Source: Psychrobacter sp. ANT_WB68 | Lineage (GTDB): Bacteria; Pseudomonadota; Gammaproteobacteria; Pseudomonadales; Moraxellaceae | Direction: 5' to 3' | Assembly (NCBI RefSeq): GCF_008369115.1 | Contig: NZ_VOAZ01000002.1 | Coordinates: forward strand, 1-64,000 | DNA length: 64,000 nucleotides | In this document: piece after piece, positions 40,958 through 49,231 of the stretch | Layout of the letters: each line of letters begins with the position of its first letter | Position numbering within the stretch: position 1 is the stretch's first letter | Translations under genes and position numbers: made by a program | The notes under the pieces: model-generated | What the model saw: only the letters and a program-made list of their open reading frames with translations | What the model was told of the DNA's origin: nothing | Databases searched by the model: none

Positions 40958-42436
40958 ATGAACGATTTTACGATGAATGATTTGATGGGGCTGCTGCCTT
41001 ATGCACCAATCATTGCGGTAGTCATTACAGTCTTGGTGGTGATGATTGCCATTACCATTAAACGCTCTCATATGGTGACCGGTACCATCTCGGTCGTCGG
41101 TCTGAATATCGGTTTGTTTACTTTGCTTGGGCAAATGGCAGGCATCGTCGGTAGCGGTCCGCTGGTACCAACGGCTGAGCAGTTATTTGTTATTGATAAC
41201 TTCGCCCAGTTTAATATGGTGGTTATCTTTATCTGTGCATTGGCCTGCTTTACGCTATCTTATGCTTATTTAGCTGATTTAAAAGACCATAAAGAAGAGC
41301 TATATTTACTGATGCTGTTATCGACAGTTGGCGCATTGCTCATGGTCAGTGCTCAGCATTTGGCCTCATTCTTTATGAGCCTTGAGATGCTATCGATACC
41401 GCTATACGGTATGCTGGCATATACTTATATGCGTAAACGCTCGCTTGAGTCGGGGTTGAAGTACTTAGTGCTATCGGCAACGGCATCGGCAACGCTACTG
41501 ATGGGTATGGCATTTATTTATGCAGAAGTAGGCTCGCTCGCCTTTAAACCTGTCAGTATGACTTTGGTTGATCTCTTTGAGTCGCCATTACTGATCCTTG
41601 GTGCGGCGATGATGATGTTTGGTATTGCCTTTAAATTGTCGGCAGCACCGTTTCATATGTGGACGCCAGATGTTTATGAGGGTGCACCAGCACCCATCGC
41701 TACTTATTTAGCTTCGGTATCAAAAGTAGCGATGATGGCGCTGGCGGTTCGTTTCTTAATTGATACATCGTTATTGGCACTGCCATCGGTACAGATGCTA
41801 CTTATGGTCATGGCAACTCTGTCAATTTTGGTGGGTAACTTACTCGCCGTTCGTCAGACTAGCCTTAAACGTCTATTGGGTTATTCATCGATCGCTCATA
41901 TGGGTTATGTGCTTATCGTGATTGTTAGCATCGGCTCAGCCGCTGATAGCATCTCAAGCATGTATATGGCAATTTACGCCTTTACCTCTATCGGTGCCTT
42001 TGGTGTCGTTACCTTGATGTCGAGCCCTTATCGTTTGGCTGGCGAAGCCGATGAGCTGACCCATTACCAAGGACTATTCTGGCGTCGTCCGGTATTGACT
42101 GCTGTGATGACGATTATGATGTTGTCGTTGGCAGGTATTCCTTTGACCGCAGGCTTTATTACCAAGCTATTTGCGATTCTTGCCGCCGTACAAGGGACCA
42201 ACTGGTTCTTGGCAGCAATGATTATCTTGGGTAGTGCTATTGGTCTATTTTACTACTTGCGCGTCATGCTCACGCTCTTTAAACGTCCGAAACAATTCAT
42301 TGAATTTGACGTCTCTAAGCAGTGGGGTCGACGTACCGGTGGTATCATGGTCATCGCCGTCACCGCCATCATCATATTCTTCGGTGTGTTACCGAACACT
42401 ATGATTGAATGGGCAAGTTTGGCTCGTATCTGGTAA
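40958..42436 (+). CDS. nuoN: NADH-quinone oxidoreductase subunit N
   Basis: A 492-residue antiporter-like proton-pumping subunit and the last nuo gene. Conserved motifs are FMSLEMLSIPLYGMLAY, PFHMWTPDVYEGAPAP and LGYSSIAHMGYVL. GGAGG lies 11 bases before the ATG, inside nuoM. A terminator follows at 42506. Confidence 0.97.
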   Translation: MNDFTMNDLMGLLPYAPIIAVVITVLVVMIAITIKRSHMVTGTISVVGLNIGLFTLLGQMAGIVGSGPLVPTAEQLFVIDNFAQFNMVVIFICALACFTLSYAYLADLKDHKEELYLLMLLSTVGALLMVSAQHLASFFMSLEMLSIPLYGMLAYTYMRKRSLESGLKYLVLSATASATLLMGMAFIYAEVGSLAFKPVSMTLVDLFESPLLILGAAMMMFGIAFKLSAAPFHMWTPDVYEGAPAPIATYLASVSKVAMMALAVRFLIDTSLLALPSVQMLLMVMATLSILVGNLLAVRQTSLKRLLGYSSIAHMGYVLIVIVSIGSAADSISSMYMAIYAFTSIGAFGVVTLMSSPYRLAGEADELTHYQGLFWRRPVLTAVMTIMMLSLAGIPLTAGFITKLFAILAAVQGTNWFLAAMIILGSAIGLFYYLRVMLTLFKRPKQFIEFDVSKQWGRRTGGIMVIAVTAIIIFFGVLPNTMIEWASLARIW

Positions 42437-42505
42437 GCACAGAAAAGTCTGGTAAATAGCGGCACCTTGATGCGGCTACTTATCGATTGTAACGGTTCGA
42501 AAAAC

Positions 42506-42544
42506 AAGATGCGCCAGCTTTATGATAAGCTTGGCGCATCTTTT
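42506..42544 (+). terminator. Terminator of the nuo operon
   Basis: AAGATGCGCCAGCTT pairs with AAGCTTGGCGCATCTT (one bulge) and ends in a T run, about 70 bases after the nuoN stop. Confidence 0.9.
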
Positions 42545-42632
42545 GGTTTATAGCCTTTAAAAATTTATAAAAACAACAATCTATAAAAGAGTATCAATAA
42601 CTATCCATAAAAAACGAGAGTGATTCATTATT

Positions 42633-43502
42633 ATGAGTGACAATATTCAAAAAGTAACGGTGCTCAGTAAAACCACGTGGACGCCCAATCTATTTAGCTT
42701 TACCGTTAGTCGTCCTGATAGCTTTAAATTTACTGCGGGACAGTTTGTGCGTTTGGGCGTTAATCCCAGTCAATTAAAATACTATAAGCAGCTGAGTGCA
42801 GTAGCTGACTATGATGAAGATGATGAAGATGATGATGAAGAGCTGAACGAAGCACTAAACGAGGCGCTGAATGAAGATATTTTCCGCGCGTATTCGATTG
42901 TATCTTCACCTTTCGATGAGATATTAGAGTTTTTCTCTATTGTGATTCCTGATGGCGCTTTTACTTCGCAGTTACAACATTTAGAAGTGGGTGATGAGCT
43001 ACTACTGAATACCATGCCCTTTGGCTTTTTAACCTTGGCGCGTTATCAAAAACCGCTACCAAAAGATTTGTGGTTACTAGCTACTGGTACGGGTTTAGCC
43101 CCTTTCTTGTCAATGCTCCAAGACTTAAAAACATGGGAGGACTACGAACATATCGTACTGGCTTATAGTGCGCGTTCAACAGAAGAATTGGCGTATATTG
43201 ACAAGATTAAAAGCTTGCAAGAAGATTTTGGCTCATTGGTTGATAATCCAGCACAATTAATTTTCATACCTATCGTTACCCGTGAACCTGTTGAAGGCGC
43301 ATTGACTGAACGTCTGCCGAAGCTATTATTAGACGGGACGCTGCAAGCACGGGCGGGTATTGCTTTAGACATTGATAGCACGCATGTCATGCTTTGCGGC
43401 AACCCAGAGATGGTAGAAGATACCAAAGAGACGTTAAAGAGCTTAGGACTGGTGATGAATCGCCGCGGCGAAGGCAATATCGCGGTAGAAAATTACTGGT
43501 AG
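42633..43502 (+). CDS. fpr: Ferredoxin/flavodoxin-NADP+ reductase with acidic insertion
   Basis: A 289-residue FAD enzyme that moves electrons between NADPH and ferredoxin or flavodoxin. The FAD motif RAYSIVSSP (residues 85-93), the NADP motif LLATGTGLAPFLSML and the C-terminal VENYW are diagnostic. Between the first strands and the FAD motif, residues about 46-82 form an insertion absent from typical Fpr (about 258 residues). It contains a run of Asp/Glu (YDEDDEDDDEELN) and the repeated NEALNEALNED. The ribosome site is weak. It stands alone between two terminators. Confidence 0.93.
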   Translation: MSDNIQKVTVLSKTTWTPNLFSFTVSRPDSFKFTAGQFVRLGVNPSQLKYYKQLSAVADYDEDDEDDDEELNEALNEALNEDIFRAYSIVSSPFDEILEFFSIVIPDGAFTSQLQHLEVGDELLLNTMPFGFLTLARYQKPLPKDLWLLATGTGLAPFLSMLQDLKTWEDYEHIVLAYSARSTEELAYIDKIKSLQEDFGSLVDNPAQLIFIPIVTREPVEGALTERLPKLLLDGTLQARAGIALDIDSTHVMLCGNPEMVEDTKETLKSLGLVMNRRGEGNIAVENYW

Positions 43503-43541
43503 TTGTATGACTGCTTTAAATTGATATAGACAGCCTTAATT

Positions 43542-43593
43542 AAAAAAGCGCTGACCCTTAAAGATAATCGTCTTCAAGGATTAGCGCTTTTTT
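43542..43593. terminator. Bidirectional terminator after fpr
   Basis: AAAAAAGCGCTGA and TTAGCGCTTTTTT close a stem that continues inward with CCTT/AAGG. The A- and T-runs on the two sides allow it to serve both fpr and the convergent gene at 43636. Confidence 0.82.
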
Positions 43594-43635
43594 ATGGTAA
43601 GCGTTTAAATAGCATTTAGGCGGCTTTCGGTCTGC

Positions 43636-44433
43636 TTATGAAGAGGGTTCTAAGCTTGGCTCAGTGGCATCATCAATCGGGTTGATAGGGCCTTGCATCA
43701 GCTCCGGCTCATCTTTATCACTAATGATATCTTCATTAGCGCTGCTGGCTAAGAGGTCAAGATAATTGATTTGGGTTTTAAGCACCAGTTGTTCCTCTTC
43801 AAGCTCACCATAATTGACCTGTACCTTATATAAGGTGCTGATAATTTTTTTGTTCTTTTTCAGCCAGCGATTGATATCAAGGTAGATGATTTCATCTTTT
43901 GCACGGGCAATATTGATATAAGATAAAATGAAGCCTAATGGGTCTTTTTTCAGCACGCTATGATAAAACCAGATAAAAAGTTTGATACCTTGGCGTTTAA
44001 TAAAGGATTCGCAGCGTAGGTTAAGGACGTCGGTATAAGTCTGCTGACCAAAGACGAGGCGCTGAACGTTGCGATCAAGCTGTACATGAACCAAATTAAA
44101 GTTACTCGCCACCTCCGCATATATACCGCCTGCATCGACGGTACAATACAAGCGAAACCAGTCGTCATGTATCTCAACGCGCAGCTCTAAAATGGCTTTG
44201 ACATTGTCCGTGACGAACTTTTGCAGTGCATCGTTGACGTAGATTTGGGCAACTGGCAGGGATAGCTCATCCTCAAGCTTATCCGTGGTTTTGTTATAAA
44301 TGTTTTTAATCGCTTGGGTAAGACGCTCCCAGCCATCGCTAAATGACTCGTCAAAACGGTAGCCGATATTCTCAAAGAATTCATCAAAACTGTCTGAATC
44401 ATTCATATTGTCCATATGATCAAAGTTACTCAA
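43636..44433 (-). CDS. Unknown cytoplasmic protein, acidic at both ends
   Basis: About 265 residues, no signal peptide and no clear membrane helix. The N-terminus is rich in Asp/Glu/Phe (DSDSFDEFFENIGYRFDESF). The middle is mixed alpha/beta, with VEIHDDWFRLYCTVDAGGIYAEV and YLDINRWLKKNKK. The C-terminal 40 residues are acidic and Pro-rich. I recognise no domain; it resembles Moraxellaceae-only hypotheticals. The start is uncertain: TTG 44433 has AAGGATAATAAG upstream, while ATG 44415 and ATG 44466 are alternatives. A lone gene. Confidence 0.7.
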   Translation of the reverse strand: MSNFDHMDNMNDSDSFDEFFENIGYRFDESFSDGWERLTQAIKNIYNKTTDKLEDELSLPVAQIYVNDALQKFVTDNVKAILELRVEIHDDWFRLYCTVDAGGIYAEVASNFNLVHVQLDRNVQRLVFGQQTYTDVLNLRCESFIKRQGIKLFIWFYHSVLKKDPLGFILSYINIARAKDEIIYLDINRWLKKNKKIISTLYKVQVNYGELEEEQLVLKTQINYLDLLASSANEDIISDKDEPELMQGPINPIDDATEPSLEPSS

Positions 44434-44466
44434 ACTTATTATCCTTATAATGATAGGGGTCGTCAC

Positions 44467-44887
44467 GTAAGCGCTGGGGCAAAACTGTACCTGTGTTTAT
44501 ATTTCATATTATGCAGGCGCAAAATTCGTATTTGCTAATCGCTTACCTATAAAACAGTATATATCAAAATGATAGCATGCAAAATGAACGTCTAGGTTTT
44601 GTCTGATTGAGCAGACTTGCTATGTACGATAGCACTGGGGCTAGATAATTTGCAGCACTTCATATGAAGGATTTAATACGACGTTTTTAACAACAAACGT
44701 TTTATAAAGACATTCTGTAAATATCAGCTGATAGATAAGCCTGGAGACAAGTTAATAGCGGCGGTATACAGTTGTGCTAGCGGCACAATTCTATGTCATG
44801 TTATGATAGCGCCGGCATTGGTTGACAGACGCTTATATTATCATGCTTCTGACCGATAGCCCTTATATTCATTAGCTGAGATTAACT
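44467..44887. other. Intergenic region between divergent genes
   Basis: About 420 bases between the unknown gene and the TonB-like gene. The clearest element is the inverted repeat TTGTGC/GCACAA with a 5-base centre at 44772-44788, a possible operator. A TTGACA at 44822-44827 lacks a clear -10 at normal distance. Confidence 0.5.
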
Positions 44888-45775
44888 GTGGCCTATATCA
44901 AAGACTCGCAAAGCTACCATTTTTCAGCGCAAGCACCTAAGCGTGATATCAGCTTGCCGATGGCTATTGTGATTGCTGTCAGCGCCCATGCGCTGATTAT
45001 TTTTGGGATTAGTTTCTCGATGGGGCAAGACCCCGCTGGCATGATGCAAGATGTTGCGAAAGCACTGACTGATAATATGCAACCGAATGAAGATGCGCAG
45101 TTTATTGCTAATGCATCACAAGAAGGCGGCGGTACCGTGCAGGAGCAATTGCGCCAAGAAACCGATCAGAGCAGTCCGTTGTCTGCTGAGCAAATGAGCG
45201 AGACGCAAGATGTGATTAGCTTGCAGCGCCAAGTCCGTCAGCAGCGCTATCAAGAAAGCTATCTGCGTACTACGCTTAGCTGGCGTCAAGCGAGCGTGGA
45301 ATCAGATAACGATAGCAAACAAGAGCAAGATGATATGATGGCGCAAGAAGAGCGCCTACGCAAACAAATCGCCACCTTGGAAGCGCAGCTGTCTCAGCGT
45401 CAACAGCTGTATGCGAGCAAGTCAAAAGTCGTGACCGTCGATAGCAATTCGACGACGCGCGGTGCGGCAGCGGATTATATCAATACCTTTCGTGAGCACG
45501 TCGAGCGGGTCGGTAATCTGCAATATCCTGCCCAAGCGCGTGCCCAAGGTATCACGGGCGAGGTGCGCTTGATGGTCATCATCGGTAATGATGGTAATAT
45601 TAAAGCCATACGTCTGCTTGAGAGCTCGAACTCAACGATATTAGATGAGGCTGCCAAACAATCGGTCAGACAAGCGGCACCATTTGGTAAATTTACCGAA
45701 GACATGAATGATATCGTCGAGTTGCGTCTGATACGCACCTACCGTTATAGTGATAAAGTAGATGTTACTTATTAA
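44888..45775 (+). CDS. TonB-family energy transducer-like protein
   Basis: A 295-residue protein starting with GTG at 44888. One transmembrane helix (about residues 23-44, MAIVIAVSAHALIIFGISFSM) is followed by a Gln/Glu-rich periplasmic stretch with probable coiled coil (about 105-190). The C-terminal domain (about 200-295) is of the TonB type: YPAQARAQGITGEVRLMVII and the conserved final strands. The proline-rich linker of classic TonB is replaced by the coiled-coil region. No exbB or exbD lies nearby, so its partner is elsewhere. It could power an outer-membrane receptor or be a TonB-like envelope protein. Confidence 0.82.
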   Translation: MAYIKDSQSYHFSAQAPKRDISLPMAIVIAVSAHALIIFGISFSMGQDPAGMMQDVAKALTDNMQPNEDAQFIANASQEGGGTVQEQLRQETDQSSPLSAEQMSETQDVISLQRQVRQQRYQESYLRTTLSWRQASVESDNDSKQEQDDMMAQEERLRKQIATLEAQLSQRQQLYASKSKVVTVDSNSTTRGAAADYINTFREHVERVGNLQYPAQARAQGITGEVRLMVIIGNDGNIKAIRLLESSNSTILDEAAKQSVRQAAPFGKFTEDMNDIVELRLIRTYRYSDKVDVTY

Positions 45776-45874
45776 TAGTATTCACAGTTAGAAAAAATTT
45801 ATTTAGCGGCAATTTAGCTTTAAGCAATCATAAATCTTACATTTATGGAATCAGTAATAGAGTAAAGAGTCAGT

Positions 45875-46750
45875 ATGGAATTTTTAGGTTTTACCCTTGA
45901 TATTGCTACCTTAACAGAGAGCGCTTTTAGCATTGTGCTCAAAATTGCTTTTGCCTTATTGATATTTATCGTCGGGCGTTGGTTGGCAAAAAAAGTCGTG
46001 GCTATCAGCAATCGTATTATGTTACGTAGCCATCTAGAAGCGACGGCGGCCAACTTTTTAAGCCGATTATTATATGGCATATTATTAGTCGTCATCATCT
46101 TAGCAGCGCTCAGTAAAGTCGGCGTACAGACCACTTCGGTCGTTGCTATCTTGGGCGGTGCAGCGGTGGCGATTGGTTTGTCACTCAAAGATCAGCTATC
46201 GAATTTTGCTGCAGGTATTATGATTGTCACCTTCCGCCCGTTTGTCCGCGGCGACTATGTACAGGTTAGCAGTTACACTGGTACGGTGACCGAAATCACC
46301 TTGGTCAATACCCATTTGACGACCATCAACAATCACGACGTCATCATTCCTAATAGCGATATCACTACCTCAGCGGTCATTAATTATACCGCGTTACCCA
46401 ATCGCCGCGTTGATATCACGGTCGGTATTGGTTATGACGCCGACATCAAAACCGCCAAGGATGTGATGCTAAACTTGGCAAAAAACAATCCAATGGCGTT
46501 TAGCGATCCTGCACCGGTTATCCGTGTTACCAACTTAGGCGATAACTCCGTTGATTTAACCTTAAACGTTTGGACGACCAATGACGATTGGTGGGCAATG
46601 CAGTGTGATTTATTAGAGCAATTTAAAAACGCCCTTGATGATAATAAAATCGATATTCCGTTCCCGCAGCGCAATGTCCATGTCAAAGGTCTAGATAAAA
46701 TGATGAACCAGATGGATCAAGCCCAGAAATCCATGCTAAGGAAGGGCTAA
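45875..46750 (+). CDS. mscS: Small-conductance mechanosensitive channel MscS
   Basis: A 291-residue inner-membrane channel that opens on osmotic downshock. It has transmembrane helices in residues 1-100, the pore helix region VAILGGAAVAIGLSLKDQLSNFAAGIMI, and the MscS beta domain with FRPFVRGDYVQVSSYTGTVTEI and VIIPNSDI. Length is close to E. coli MscS (286). It is convergent with ybeY, only 7 bases away, with no terminator between. Confidence 0.95.
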   Translation: MEFLGFTLDIATLTESAFSIVLKIAFALLIFIVGRWLAKKVVAISNRIMLRSHLEATAANFLSRLLYGILLVVIILAALSKVGVQTTSVVAILGGAAVAIGLSLKDQLSNFAAGIMIVTFRPFVRGDYVQVSSYTGTVTEITLVNTHLTTINNHDVIIPNSDITTSAVINYTALPNRRVDITVGIGYDADIKTAKDVMLNLAKNNPMAFSDPAPVIRVTNLGDNSVDLTLNVWTTNDDWWAMQCDLLEQFKNALDDNKIDIPFPQRNVHVKGLDKMMNQMDQAQKSMLRKG

Positions 46751-46757
46751 AAAAGGA

Positions 46758-47405
46758 TTAAAGATAAGGATTCGGCAGCGCTAAGCCTGCCAAAATATCA
46801 ATCTCAAAACTTTCCATCTCATCTTGCTCAGCTTGTCCGAGCTCATGGTCAAAACCAAGCAGGTGCAGCAGGCCGTGGACTAATAAATGGCTGATGTGCT
46901 GATTGACAGTCTTGTTTTGCTCAGCCGCTTCACGAACCACCACGGCATGACAGATAACCAGCTCGCCTAGCGGTAGCGTTGGCATGAGTCCAATGATTGC
47001 CGCTGGCAAATCGCTTGGGTAGGATAGGATATTGGTTGCATAATCCTTCTTGCGCGCCTCTAAATTTAGCTCACGACCTTCCACTTCATCAGTAATATAG
47101 ATATCTAGCGCTTTAGACTTTTCTTGCCATATTTCAGCATCGATGTCGGCAAAATAAGGCAGCGTCAAACCAGTTTTAATACACCCATGTATATAATCCA
47201 AAGTCGCCATCATGACTTGCACTAAGTTTTCACGACTATAAAACGACTCGAGTATATCGTCATGGATACTCTCTGAGGCGCTTATATCAAGTGCGGCTAA
47301 GTTTTCACTAGTATTAAACGCGACTAAGTTTTCATCATTACTAAAACGGCTATTAAAATTATCGTCAATATTGTTGTTAGCAGCATTCTGTTCGGCTTGG
47401 CTCAT
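46758..47405 (-). CDS. ybeY: Endoribonuclease YbeY (rRNA maturation factor)
   Basis: A 215-residue zinc-dependent endonuclease for 16S rRNA 3' maturation and ribosome quality control. The zinc motif is HGLLHLLGFDH (H-x3-H-x5-H). The N-terminal 60 residues, rich in Asn, Asp and Ser (FNTSENLAALDISASES), are an extension over the 155-residue E. coli protein. The ATG has a strong AAGGAGG site 5 bases upstream. It follows phoH, the usual partner, but a terminator-like stem lies between. Confidence 0.93.
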   Translation of the reverse strand: MSQAEQNAANNNIDDNFNSRFSNDENLVAFNTSENLAALDISASESIHDDILESFYSRENLVQVMMATLDYIHGCIKTGLTLPYFADIDAEIWQEKSKALDIYITDEVEGRELNLEARKKDYATNILSYPSDLPAAIIGLMPTLPLGELVICHAVVVREAAEQNKTVNQHISHLLVHGLLHLLGFDHELGQAEQDEMESFEIDILAGLALPNPYL

Positions 47406-47461
47406 GCCATCCTCCTTTTTTATGTCAATTTAAAAGTAGTTAATAATAAATAGCTAACAGT

Positions 47462-47491
47462 AAAAAACCGGATATTAAATCCGGTTTTCTT
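47462..47491 (-). terminator. Terminator-like stem between phoH and ybeY
   Basis: AAAACCGGAT and ATCCGGTTTT form a stem. Read on the minus strand it is followed by TTTTTTA. It lies 25 bases after the phoH stop and 57 bases before the ybeY start, so it may reduce read-through into ybeY. Confidence 0.75.
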
Positions 47492-47515
47492 CTAATACAC
47501 CTATATTAAGATAAG

Positions 47516-48610
47516 TTATAGCTTAGCGGCTGCATTGGTAATCGCTTGTTTACGCTCTTGCTCTTTCATGCGCTCAAACTTACGTTTCTCTTGCAATGCC
47601 AATTGCTCCTCATCAAAAATATCATAAGCTTCAACGATTTTTTGTACCAATTGATGGCGCACCACGTCTTTTGAATCAAACTTCGTGATATGAATTTCTT
47701 CAATACCGCTTAAAATTTCCATCGCCTGTGCCAGACCAGACTTGCTACCACGTGGTAAATCGACCTGGGTAATGTCACCAGTGATAACAGCACGCGAGCC
47801 AAAACCTAAGCGCGTCAAAAACATCTTCATCTGCTCAGGCGTGGTATTTTGCGCTTCATCTAAGATGACAAATGAGTTATTAAGTGTCCGACCACGCATA
47901 TAAGCAAGCGGGGCAACTTCAATAATTTGCTTTTCAAGCATTTTACCCACTTTATCAAAGCCTAGCATCTCATATAGCGCGTCATATAAAGGACGTAAAT
48001 ACGGATCGATTTTTTGGGTCAAATCACCCGGTAAAAATCCTAGCTTTTCGCCAGCTTCTACCGCAGGGCGCACCAGTAAAATACGCTCAATCTCATTACG
48101 TTCAAGCATATCGACGGCACAAGCAACCGCAAGGTAGGTCTTACCGGTACCGGCAGGTCCAATACCAAACGACACATCAGACGATAAAATATCTCTGACA
48201 TAACGCTGCTGATTACCACCGCGTGGAATGATTTTGCCATTACGTGTACGCAGGCTAATGGGCGTAAAATCGCTTGGTGCGTCTAAATCTACCTCTTGGT
48301 CAGTCGGCTCTTCATCCTCTTCGATATCCTCATCGCGTGAGAGACTCGATTGAATGATGAGATGCAATTCTTCTGCGCTGATATCTTTGGTGTTTTGCGC
48401 TTCATCGACCATTTTATAAATAATACGTTCGCCACGCTCGACACCCAATATGTCGCCACTCAGGCAGAAGTCGCCTTGGCGTTGGCTGATTTTAATATCG
48501 AGGCGTTGCTGAATGTATTTCATGTGATTGTTGTATTCGCCAAGCACGGTTTTGAGCTGTGCTGGGGTCAAGGATTCAAACTTTATACGGCGGCTCATGG
48601 AATCAGTCAA
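47516..48610 (-). CDS. ybeZ: PhoH-like ATPase (PhoL/YbeZ)
   Basis: A 364-residue PhoH-family ATPase, possibly an RNA helicase linked to YbeY. Walker A is GPAGTGKTYLAVA and Walker B is SFVILDEAQNTTPEQMKMFLTRLG. It starts at TTG 48610, supported by AAGGA 7 bases upstream; ATG 48598 would be 19 bases from that site. An acidic stretch (RDEDIEEDEEPTDQEVDLD) links the N-terminal KH-like part to the ATPase domain. It is upstream of ybeY as in most proteobacteria. Confidence 0.93.
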   Translation of the reverse strand: MTDSMSRRIKFESLTPAQLKTVLGEYNNHMKYIQQRLDIKISQRQGDFCLSGDILGVERGERIIYKMVDEAQNTKDISAEELHLIIQSSLSRDEDIEEDEEPTDQEVDLDAPSDFTPISLRTRNGKIIPRGGNQQRYVRDILSSDVSFGIGPAGTGKTYLAVACAVDMLERNEIERILLVRPAVEAGEKLGFLPGDLTQKIDPYLRPLYDALYEMLGFDKVGKMLEKQIIEVAPLAYMRGRTLNNSFVILDEAQNTTPEQMKMFLTRLGFGSRAVITGDITQVDLPRGSKSGLAQAMEILSGIEEIHITKFDSKDVVRHQLVQKIVEAYDIFDEEQLALQEKRKFERMKEQERKQAITNAAAKL

Positions 48611-49231
48611 GCGATTATCCTTGTATTGGTTGCCCGTTGTTATTGCTAATCTTTTATGATTAAGCTAATAAATGGCGATAGAGTAGCGGGCTTCAGAGAT
48701 AAAATGGGTATTCGTAATTTATAGCTTTTAGTGTAAGGCTTTAGATAATAGAAAGTGACGGCAAAGTAGTTATAAATATAGTAAATAATAAGTAAATGTC
48801 CTGCCTTCATTATGGTAGATAGTTTTTAAAATTCAAGCGATATAAGGGAGGTAGCGCTTGGTTTTTGTATGGCGATTGCAACGACTGCCTGTATTTTTGA
48901 TGTTAAATCATTATTGAAGCTATTAGTTTAGAGGTTTGGTATTTCTAAGATACCCGACATCATTAAAATCCATAATGATAAAATATCAAAAAAATCACTA
49001 CAACCTTAAATAATAGGTGAGTATGCAAAATATTGCACGCTCGCTGTGGATACTGTTATGAGCACGGAATGCTAGATAATCTGTGGTAATCTAGTGCTTA
49101 GATAGGGCGGCCATAAAAGCCTGGTTTAAAAGTATCAGAGAACGAAAAATCTTCTAAAAATATAAGGTTTATGAGTGCATATTCATCACGTTTAATAGCG
49201 TGTTAAAAATGGCATATTAGGAATAATAACT
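48611..49231. other. Intergenic region upstream of ubiH
   Basis: 620 AT-rich bases between divergent ybeZ and ubiH with no convincing gene. A 12-codon reading frame starts at ATG 49023 behind AGGTGAG and reads MQNIARSLWILL. Its first four codons nearly match the ubiH start (ATGCAAAATACT), so it may be a leader peptide, a duplicated start or chance. Confidence 0.45.
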
